Source of the DNA: an uncultured Acidimicrobiales bacterium
Lineage (GTDB): Bacteria > Actinomycetota > Acidimicrobiia > Acidimicrobiales > SZUA-35
Direction: 5' to 3'
Length of the DNA stretch: 48,722 nucleotides
Assembly (NCBI GenBank): GCA_937925335.1
Contig: CALEWY010000091.1
Coordinates: 1 to 48,722 of the forward strand
A program made the position numbers and the translations under genes. Numbering within the stretch: the stretch's first letter is position 1; every line of letters begins with the position of its first letter. The notes below the pieces were generated by a model. It made no database searches. It had not been told where the DNA came from and worked only from the letters and a program-made list of their open reading frames with translations. This document shows positions 9,670 to 15,815 of this stretch, piece by piece.

Positions 9670-10305
9670 CTACTCGATGCCGTGCTCAAGCGCGTAGCGC
9701 ACGAGCTCTTGCTTTCGATTGAGATGGAGCTTGCCCAGGATGTTGCGCGTGTGGTTCTCGACCGTCTTCGGCGAGATGTAGAGCTCTTCACCGATCTCTT
9801 TGTAGGTATGGCCACGGGCGACGTATTGGAGCACTTCACGCTCGCGTTCTGACAGCGCCTCGGTCGGTCCTGAATCCTTGGTCATTCGGCGGAACTCGCC
9901 GAGCACCAAGCCTGCGAGCGCAGGCGAGAAAACCGGTTCGCCCTTCGCCGCCCGCCACAGCGCGTCGCGCAGCTCGTCGGGCGGTGTCGACTTCACGAGG
10001 TAGCCGTTGGCGCCAGCCGCGACAGCGTCGAGCAGATCGCGCTCGGCTTCGCTGACGGTGAGCATGACGATGTTCGTCATCTCGCCGCATTCTTTCGCCA
10101 CCTTGATCCCGCCACCGTGAGGCATGTTGAGATCGCACACGACCAGATCCGGTTCGTGCTTGGTGATCGCAGCGATCGCTTCCTTCGCATCGCTCGCCTC
10201 AGCCAAGACGTGAAAGTTCTCACCAAGGTCGGCTCGGACACCACTTCGCCAAATGGGATGGTCGTCGGCGAGGACGACGGTCACGTGGCTCGAGAAACTA
10301 CTCAT
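9670..10305 (-). CDS. Two-component response regulator, NarL/LuxR family
   Basis: DNA-binding response regulator (211 aa). The receiver domain (about residues 1-125) has the acidic pair in LADDHPIW, the phospho-acceptor in VVCDLNMPHGG, the Thr of MLTVSEAE and the Lys of YLVKSTPP. A LuxR-type helix-turn-helix follows (about 145-211): LSEREREVLQYVARG then SPKTVENHTRNIL. ATG at 10305 has AGGAA just upstream. It lies 127 bp downstream of, and in the same direction as, a histidine kinase gene, with which it forms the pair. The gap carries a 15-bp tandem repeat. Confidence 0.96.
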   Translation of the reverse strand: MSSFSSHVTVVLADDHPIWRSGVRADLGENFHVLAEASDAKEAIAAITKHEPDLVVCDLNMPHGGGIKVAKECGEMTNIVMLTVSEAERDLLDAVAAGANGYLVKSTPPDELRDALWRAAKGEPVFSPALAGLVLGEFRRMTKDSGPTEALSEREREVLQYVARGHTYKEIGEELYISPKTVENHTRNILGKLHLNRKQELVRYALEHGIE

Positions 10306-10363
10306 CCGCGTTCCTGATCATGACTGTCCCAATCGGCAGTTTGTTTCATTCGTACAGATCTCG

Positions 10364-10408
10364 TTCGTACTGGGCCCATTCGTACTGGGCCCATTCATAC
10401 TGAGCACG
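10364..10408. repeat. 15-bp tandem repeat with GGGCCC core, about 3 units
   Basis: TTCGTACTGGGCCCA occurs at 10364-10378 and 10379-10393, with a degenerate third copy at 10394-10408. A related TTCGTAC also occurs just before. Each full unit contains the palindrome GGGCCC. The repeat fills the gap between the histidine kinase stop and the response-regulator start. Confidence 0.9.
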
Positions 10409-10432
10409 CCCGCAGAGGAGGGTCGCGCCCGC

Positions 10433-11617
10433 TCAAACATAGAGGCGCACCTCGGCGCCACGGCCGGGCCGGCCGTCGATCTCAACCCGGCCACCAGCCT
10501 CGACGACGCGACCTCTGATCGAGCGGGTGAGGCCTTCGCCTTCGGTGATCGATCCATCATCGAAGCCCGTGCCGTCGTCCTTCACCGACACAAACACAGC
10601 TTCGCTCTGATCCGGCTCGTCATCCCAGCTCGGTTCGGCATACACGGTGGCCTTCGAAGCCTGCCCGTGCTTCACAGCGTTGGTCAGTGCCTCACCCACC
10701 GCTCCACCGATCGCGTGGATCGCTGCTGGTGACCCCTCCGGCAGATCGGGCGCCGTGATGACCTCGACTCGAATGCCATAGCGCTGCTCAGCTCGCCGGG
10801 CTGCGGCTCGCAGCGCACTGGCGATGTCATCATCAACCGTCGAACCACCGAACAAGTACTCACGCAGCTCGTGTTCTTGAACCCTGGCAAGGCTCACCAA
10901 CTCGGTGTCGTCGCTACGCCGCTGGATGACGGCCAGGGTCTGCAGTACTCCGTCGTGCAAGGTTCGAGCCACTTCTTCGCGGGCCTTGAACGCGGTGATC
11001 TCTCGATCGGCTTCGCCCAGACGAGTCATGACATAGCCGGCAATCCATCCGGTGACGGCAAGGAGGACGAGCGTGGCAATGCGTGTCAGGCTCCAAATGC
11101 CGTCGGTCTTGTAGGGAAGCCAGCCGACGTTGCGCGCGAGGCCGAGTCCGATGCCAGTGACCACCGCCGGCCGTTGCCCAACGATCAGCGCGACGTTCAC
11201 GATCGGAGCGATCACCCACACCGACGGGAGCGACTGCGAGTGATCGGGGCTGCCGTAGACCCATACGTCGGCGAGCAGCGCAATCGTTGCGAGGGCGATT
11301 TCGGTGAGCACCGGGAACGGTCGAAAGAGCCGATCAGCGTTGCGGTTGTATTCGACGGTGAGCCATGCGGTGAAGACCACGAGTGCACCGGCGATCAGCA
11401 GGCCCCAACCCGGATGGGCAACCGAAAGCTTCGAGGCCTGCCGGTTGCGATCCCAGATCTCGTAGGCGAAGAGGCCGAACGCCCACGCCGCAGTGATGGC
11501 GCGAAACCACAGCAGCGTTCGCTGCCAGCCGATGCGAGTCGGGCGGGCGAGTTCCGGTCGATTGATGTCGCCGAGAAGGAAGAGCGGAAACCTGCTCACC
11601 CATCCATCATCGGCCAT
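10433..11617 (-). CDS. Sensor histidine kinase, NarL-partner type (HisKA_3)
   Basis: Membrane histidine kinase (394 aa) for the adjacent NarL-type regulator. The N-terminal half has several hydrophobic segments, such as GLLIAGALVVFTAWL and IATLVLLAVTGWIAGYV, and no recognisable extracellular sensor, so the signal may be sensed within the membrane. The dimerisation/phospho-acceptor region is EEVARTLHDGVLQTLAVI with the conserved His. The ATPase domain shows the N-box GEALTNAVKHG and the G-box VKDDGTGFDDG. ATG at 11617 lacks a strong ribosome-binding site. The signal and target genes are unknown. Confidence 0.95.
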   Translation of the reverse strand: MADDGWVSRFPLFLLGDINRPELARPTRIGWQRTLLWFRAITAAWAFGLFAYEIWDRNRQASKLSVAHPGWGLLIAGALVVFTAWLTVEYNRNADRLFRPFPVLTEIALATIALLADVWVYGSPDHSQSLPSVWVIAPIVNVALIVGQRPAVVTGIGLGLARNVGWLPYKTDGIWSLTRIATLVLLAVTGWIAGYVMTRLGEADREITAFKAREEVARTLHDGVLQTLAVIQRRSDDTELVSLARVQEHELREYLFGGSTVDDDIASALRAAARRAEQRYGIRVEVITAPDLPEGSPAAIHAIGGAVGEALTNAVKHGQASKATVYAEPSWDDEPDQSEAVFVSVKDDGTGFDDGSITEGEGLTRSIRGRVVEAGGRVEIDGRPGRGAEVRLYV

Positions 11618-11682
11618 GAATCACACCCGGTGAGCGGACACCAGCGTGATCCGGTCGAGCTGAGCTCGACCGGCGTCGCTGA

Positions 11683-12678
11683 TCAGGAGGCGGTGACGGC
11701 GTTTGCCGAGTCGATCAAGTGATCGGCAGCCCCGCCCAGTGCGGTTGCAACGTCGTTCGTACTCACGCTGGCGAGCACCGCCTTGGCTTCGTCGACGAAA
11801 CCCTGAGCGACGGTCATGGCTGATTCCACACCGGGGCCCCGCCGAACGATGTCGATGGCCGCGTGACGATCCTCGAGCGCAAGTCCGTCGGTGAGCAGCT
11901 CCTTGAGGAGTGCCCCCTCGGACGACGCCAAGGTGTGGATCACGGGAAGGCTGTAAACGCCTTCGATCATGTCGTTGCCAGCGGGTTTGCCGAGCTGCTC
12001 ATCGGTGGCGACCACATCGAGCACGTCGTCGATGACCTGGAACGCCATGCCATACAGGCGGCCGAACTCGGTCAACGCCTCGATGTGTTCACGGGGCTGG
12101 TTCGAAACAATGCCGCCGATACGACAAGCGGCGGCGTAGAGCGAGGCGGTCTTGCCGGCGATCGAGGGGAAGTACTGCTCTTCGGTGCGAGCGACGTCAT
12201 ACATCGTCTGCAGTTCGCCCACCTGACCGCGACACAACTCGGCGATGGTCGACGCCAAGAGCCCGGCGACTTCGTTGCCGAGTTCGGCAGCGATTTCGGA
12301 GGCCTTGGCGAGGAGGTAGTCACCGGAGAGGATCGCCCGCAGATTGCCCCAGCGAGCATTGACGCTGATGACTTGGCGGCGCATCTCCGCTTCATCCATC
12401 ACGTCGTCGTGATAGAGCGAACCGATGTGGACGAGCTCGACCGCCACACCACCACGCACAACGTCGATGTCGACCGACGCACCGTCTGGCATCGACGCGG
12501 CTGCGGACGCGATCGTGAAGAGGGGGCGCAAACGCTTGCCGCCGGCCTTGATCAGGTGCGACGAGATCTCGGTGAGATACGGGTCGTTGTTGATCCGCAC
12601 GACATCGAGCAGCGTCTGCTCGACGCGTTCCTTGTCGGCGGCGGCGGTTGGTAGCTCGGCAAGCGGATTAGTAGCCAC
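11683..12678 (-). CDS. Polyprenyl diphosphate synthase
   Basis: Long-chain trans-isoprenyl diphosphate synthase (331 aa) making the prenyl tail of menaquinone or a related lipid. Both aspartate-rich motifs are intact: HDDVMDEAEMRR (first) and VIDDVLDVV (second), as are GGKRLRP and GKTASLY. GTG at 12678 is chosen because the protein then begins close to conserved sequence and a TACTCT box lies 7 nt upstream, as in other apparently leaderless genes here. An in-frame ATG at 12741 adds a basic stretch not expected in the family. The exact chain length cannot be told from sequence. Confidence 0.93.
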   Translation of the reverse strand: MATNPLAELPTAAADKERVEQTLLDVVRINNDPYLTEISSHLIKAGGKRLRPLFTIASAAASMPDGASVDIDVVRGGVAVELVHIGSLYHDDVMDEAEMRRQVISVNARWGNLRAILSGDYLLAKASEIAAELGNEVAGLLASTIAELCRGQVGELQTMYDVARTEEQYFPSIAGKTASLYAAACRIGGIVSNQPREHIEALTEFGRLYGMAFQVIDDVLDVVATDEQLGKPAGNDMIEGVYSLPVIHTLASSEGALLKELLTDGLALEDRHAAIDIVRRGPGVESAMTVAQGFVDEAKAVLASVSTNDVATALGGAADHLIDSANAVTAS

Positions 12679-12685
12679 GAAGTCA

Positions 12686-12691
12686 AGAGTA
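12686..12691 (-). promoter_or_regulatory. Probable -10 box of the polyprenyl synthase gene
   Basis: TACTCT on the minus strand, 7 nt before the GTG at 12678, with no ribosome-binding site between. It fits a leaderless transcript. Confidence 0.5.
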
Positions 12692-12854
12692 CGCCCTGGT
12701 TTGGGCGCGCGCTCAAGCGGGCGGCCAGGTGCATGCGTCACACACGGACGTCACGCCTTCACCTGATGTGTTGACGGACAGCGCTGCGATGTCGTTAGAC
12801 CGCGCCGGGATGGCCTTGTGACCGCGCTCGCTGCCGTTGTTGTGGTCGAGCGTG

Positions 12855-13325
12855 TCAGGCCTCGGCGGTGGCCTTCACACCCTCGACTGTCGTCTGGAGC
12901 ATTGCCGGCGTGGCGGCGAACCGAGCTTGGCGCTGTTCCTCTGTGGCTGCCGCCATCGCCTCGGTCAGGTTCACAACCCACCAGCGCTCGGTCAGCTTGG
13001 TTCCTGCTCCGCTCGGCTCCATTTCATAGGACCACCACGTGCAGTTCGCCTCAACACCGGTCACCGCGATCGTGAAGTCCTTGCCGGGATCGGCCACTGC
13101 AACCTCGACTGGCCGCAGCCACTCTCGTTCACCGGACTTGTTGAAACCTTCGAACCAGTCGCCAACGTTGCCGGTTCCACCATCGAGCCAGGTGCCGCCT
13201 TGGTTCTCGGGGCTCCACTCCCCCATCCGAGGCAGATCGGACACGAGGGCGTAGACCGCCTCCGGCGACGCCGCGATCTCAACGGACGCTTCGTGAACGG
13301 CAATGGCATCAGCAGGTGCTTGCAT
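12855..13325 (-). CDS. SRPBCC family protein (polyketide cyclase/START-like fold)
   Basis: Small cytoplasmic protein (156 aa) of the SRPBCC ligand-binding fold. The opening VEIAASPEAVYALVSDLPR followed by MGEWSP is the typical beta-strand/helix start of the family, and GTKLTERWWV matches the late strand pattern. Its ligand is unknown. ATG at 13325 is preceded by CAGACT 6 nt upstream, a near match to the TANNNT boxes of other leaderless genes here. It lies 58 bp downstream of the Toprim gene in the same direction. Confidence 0.88.
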   Translation of the reverse strand: MQAPADAIAVHEASVEIAASPEAVYALVSDLPRMGEWSPENQGGTWLDGGTGNVGDWFEGFNKSGEREWLRPVEVAVADPGKDFTIAVTGVEANCTWWSYEMEPSGAGTKLTERWWVVNLTEAMAAATEEQRQARFAATPAMLQTTVEGVKATAEA

Positions 13326-13383
13326 TCCCCGAGTCTGTCACCTTCACCCCCAAACGAGGAAAGAACACCGCGGGCACCCGGGG

Positions 13384-13971
13384 CTAGGAAAGAACAGAGC
13401 GAGCGGCTGCGACGTGGGATGCGTCGAGTTGGGAGATGCGGCGTGTGTCGGGGTTCGTGAACGCAAACGTCAGCTCCGGTGCGCTCATGCCCGCAAGCCC
13501 AGCGAAGTGCTGGGTGGCCACCTTCGTCGCCCCACCATTCGCCAGTTGGCCGATCACGCTGTCGCGACCGTCGGTCGAATAGGCGAACACGGGATGGGGT
13601 GCTTGTGCGTAGCTGACGGCGAATTGAGGAGCTCGAATCGTGAAGAGTCGCCCGGCTTCGATCACTTCGGGCATCACCTCGGCAAAGATCCCCAGCAGCA
13701 GCGCCTTTGCGTGCACGCCATCGGCGTTTGCGTCGGTGAGGAGAATGACGCGGTCGTAGAAGACGTAGTCAGGGAGAAGGTGAGCGGATGGGCTCCCGAC
13801 CACTCGTCGGTGGATGGCGCTCACCCGTTCGTTGGCCCAGATCGTCTTCTCCGACGCTCGGAAGACGTTCATTGGTTTGCCCTGAATGGGATGGATGTGC
13901 TGGTTCTCGACGTTGCACACCTGTTGCAGGGCGTCCGCCGCCGACTCACCTTCGACGATGAACAACTCCAT
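13384..13971 (-). CDS. Stand-alone GyrB/ParE-like Toprim protein
   Basis: A 195-residue protein that matches only the C-terminal half of a type IIA topoisomerase B subunit. Toprim begins at residue 1: FIVEGESAADAL (Glu7 is the catalytic Glu), PIQGKPMNV (Lys32, compare PLRGKxLNV of GyrB) and LLTDANADGVHAK. The last motif has Asp80-x-Asn82-x-Asp84 instead of Asp-x-Asp-x-Asp. The tail MSAPELTFAFTNPDTRR resembles the GyrB motif around GLGEMNxxxLWETTM. The GHKL ATPase and transducer domains are absent, and no trace of them is seen in the 165 bp upstream. TAGGCT lies 6 nt before the ATG, so the gene has its own apparent promoter and is not a simple fragment. Function unknown. Confidence 0.85.
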   Translation of the reverse strand: MELFIVEGESAADALQQVCNVENQHIHPIQGKPMNVFRASEKTIWANERVSAIHRRVVGSPSAHLLPDYVFYDRVILLTDANADGVHAKALLLGIFAEVMPEVIEAGRLFTIRAPQFAVSYAQAPHPVFAYSTDGRDSVIGQLANGGATKVATQHFAGLAGMSAPELTFAFTNPDTRRISQLDASHVAAARSVLS

Positions 13972-13977
13972 CAGCCG

Positions 13978-13983
13978 AGCCTA
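13978..13983 (-). promoter_or_regulatory. Probable -10 box of the Toprim gene
   Basis: TAGGCT on the minus strand, 6 nt before the ATG at 13971. It suggests a leaderless mRNA. Confidence 0.5.
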
Positions 13984-14115
13984 TTTCGAGCGCACCTCAT
14001 ACCTGCCAACTTCAGGGGGCAAGTCAAACGACCCTCACCCGATCGAATGACCCTGACCTGAACAACGATGTACTGGTGTCGGTGAGCCACTCGGTGCGTG
14101 GCGAACTCCAGAGCG

Positions 14116-14136
14116 ACCGGCTCCCCCCGAGCCGGT
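14116..14136 (-). terminator. Hairpin at the end of the gamma-carbonic anhydrase gene
   Basis: ACCGGCTC (14116-14123) and GAGCCGGT (14129-14136) form a perfect 8-bp stem with a five-base C loop (G on the minus strand). It begins at the stop codon of the carbonic anhydrase gene. There is no T-run, so it is a weak or factor-assisted terminator at best. Confidence 0.6.
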
Positions 14137-14675
14137 TACTTGGCGAAGAGGGCAGCGAACTGTTCGTCGCTCATTCGTTCGACACCCTCGGCGTAGTTGA
14201 TGCCGTTCTGGTGATAGAACGCGGCGTTGCCGGTGTTGGCGGCACCCATGTCTCGGGTGGCAACGACCTTGGCCGGCACACCAGCGATGATGCTGTTCGG
14301 CGGGAACTCTTTGTTCTCCGTCACGATCGAGTGGCCGGCAACGATCGAGTTGTCGCCGATCACCGCTCCGTCCATCACCGTGGCGTTGATTCCGATGAGG
14401 CAGCGATCACCGATCGTGCAGCCGTGGATCGTGGCATGGTGCGTGATCGAGCAGTCGTCGCCCACGATCGTGGGTGTGGCGATCCCGACGTGGACCATCA
14501 CGAAGTCCTGAATGTTCGACCGTTCGCCGATCTGGATTTCGAACGTCTCGCTCCGCATCACCACTTGCGGCCAGACCGACGACCCGGCGCCGATCGTGAT
14601 CTTGCCGTAGAGATAGGCGGATTCGTGCACGAACGTCGAGGCATCAAGCGTGACGCCCTCTCCAATGTGTCCCAT
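14136..14675 (-). CDS. Gamma-class carbonic anhydrase family protein
   Basis: Left-handed beta-helix protein (179 aa) of the gamma-carbonic anhydrase/YrdA family, built of hexapeptide repeats such as VIGDNS and TIGDRC. The three zinc-ligand histidines are present: His62 in MVHVG, and His79 and His84 in THHATIHG. Catalytic activity cannot be assumed, because many YrdA/CaiE-type members are inactive as carbonic anhydrases. The start at 14675 is supported by TAGGTT 6 nt upstream. It sits 57 bp downstream of the heliorhodopsin gene in the same direction but appears to have its own promoter. Confidence 0.93.
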   Translation of the reverse strand: MGHIGEGVTLDASTFVHESAYLYGKITIGAGSSVWPQVVMRSETFEIQIGERSNIQDFVMVHVGIATPTIVGDDCSITHHATIHGCTIGDRCLIGINATVMDGAVIGDNSIVAGHSIVTENKEFPPNSIIAGVPAKVVATRDMGAANTGNAAFYHQNGINYAEGVERMSDEQFAALFAK

Positions 14676-14681
14676 TCGGCC

Positions 14682-14687
14682 AACCTA
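14682..14687 (-). promoter_or_regulatory. Probable -10 box of the carbonic anhydrase gene
   Basis: TAGGTT on the minus strand, 6 nt before the ATG at 14675. The same hexamer precedes nhaA. Confidence 0.5.
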
Positions 14688-14732
14688 GTGGCGACCGCGA
14701 GAACGTTCGGAATGTGATCCGGATGTGAGCCG

Positions 14733-15560
14733 TCAGCCCTCAGGAATCAGGACGTTCGCATAGAGCTGCCAGGCCAGCACGCTCTTCGCAACGAAGCTCA
14801 AGATGATGTAGGTCCGCTCGCCGTGGAGGTAGTCGGCCCATTTTCCAACGGCGCGATATTGCAGCCACTGGTTGATCGCAAAGCTGTTGAAGAACACGAA
14901 GATCGAGAAGATGATGCCGTAGACGAAGCCAGGGGCACTTCCATCGCCGGTGAAGAGGTAGGAACCGAGCGCAACCCACGGGCCGATGCCGGCGATGCAA
15001 CCAAACCAGAACGGTGTCCACCACGTCTTCTGGCCGCGTTGGTTCGTCATCTCCATGATCCAACCGAACAGGATCATCGAGATGTTGGCGAAGGCGATGG
15101 CGATCAAGGCCGCCATGTCGGTGATCGTTGTGATCAGCGCAATCGTGATCATCATCAACGTCGACGACAACGAGTACTCGACCCATCGGAATCGGTTCCG
15201 TCCGTGGCGAAGTTCTGAGCCGTAGGTCTTGAACGCCGGAATCGCGATCACGAAGTGGAAGAACGCCGAGAGGTAAAGGAACCCTGCGGTGAGTGGTGCG
15301 AGCTGCACATCGACGAGGGTCGACAGCACACCTTCCTCCACGGGCGTGCCAGGCGGACCGTTGAGGTTGAAGGTGGTGACCGGCAGCGTGAAGTCCGACG
15401 CGATGACCGTCATCACGACCGCGGACACGAGGTGTAACAGTCCAGCACCGATGTTGAGTTTGCGGAGGCGAGCGAGTTGGTCGCTCGATACCTCAACACT
15501 CTCCGGGTCACCGGCAGCGAGCGGATTCAGCGTCAACGCGGCGTTCTGAGAGGTGTTCAC
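14733..15560 (-). CDS. Heliorhodopsin
   Basis: Seven-helix retinal protein of the heliorhodopsin family, which is inserted in the membrane opposite to type-1 rhodopsins. Diagnostic motifs are RFRWVEYSLSS (counterion Glu128), PFWFGCIAGI, GFVYGII, FFNSFAINQWLQY, GERTYIILS and the retinal Schiff-base lysine in SFVAKSVLAWQ (Lys259, with Ser255 four residues before). Histidines equivalent to His23 and His80 of the reference protein 48C12 are present in AGLLHLV and FFHFVIA. GTG at 15560 gives 275 aa, closest to the usual length of about 255; an in-frame ATG at 15629 would give 298. Heliorhodopsins do not appear to pump ions and their role is unsettled, with signalling or regulation of a neighbouring protein proposed. 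No retinal-synthesis gene is seen in the window. Confidence 0.96.
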   Translation of the reverse strand: MNTSQNAALTLNPLAAGDPESVEVSSDQLARLRKLNIGAGLLHLVSAVVMTVIASDFTLPVTTFNLNGPPGTPVEEGVLSTLVDVQLAPLTAGFLYLSAFFHFVIAIPAFKTYGSELRHGRNRFRWVEYSLSSTLMMITIALITTITDMAALIAIAFANISMILFGWIMEMTNQRGQKTWWTPFWFGCIAGIGPWVALGSYLFTGDGSAPGFVYGIIFSIFVFFNSFAINQWLQYRAVGKWADYLHGERTYIILSFVAKSVLAWQLYANVLIPEG

Positions 15561-15710
15561 CCCGTCACCCTTGTCCGAATCGTCGTGAATACACCGGCCA
15601 AGCGCGCCTTTGTCCCCTTTTGAGGACATCGTTCCACGTTGGCCAAACCGTTCACTACAAGCGGTCGGCGACCACGGAACGTCTAGCTTTCTGCGTTCAA
15701 CTTCGGTAAG

Positions 15711-15749
15711 TTGACGCCGTGGAATGTCCTAGGCCATACGGCCTAGGAC
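15711..15749 (+). promoter_or_regulatory. Candidate promoter with perfect 10-bp palindrome over the -10 region
   Basis: GTCCTAGGCC (15726-15735) and GGCCTAGGAC (15740-15749) form a perfect inverted repeat with a 4-nt centre. TTGACG at 15711-15716 is a good -35 box, and CATACG, 18 bp later, falls in the centre of the palindrome. The arrangement suits an operator for a dimeric repressor controlling the FtsK/EccC-like operon. As RNA it would also form a very stable tetraloop hairpin. Confidence 0.55.
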
Positions 15750-15815
15750 GAGCTGAGAAGATGCGGGCGGTTGCGGCGTACGACGTCACCGCGGGGCGAG
15801 AAGGTTGGTTTCAAG

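Noticed and set aside
12771-12800. TTGACG with GTTAGA about 17 bp later as a rightward promoter
   Set aside because: No gene lies downstream in that direction; only the antisense strand of the SRPBCC gene follows.
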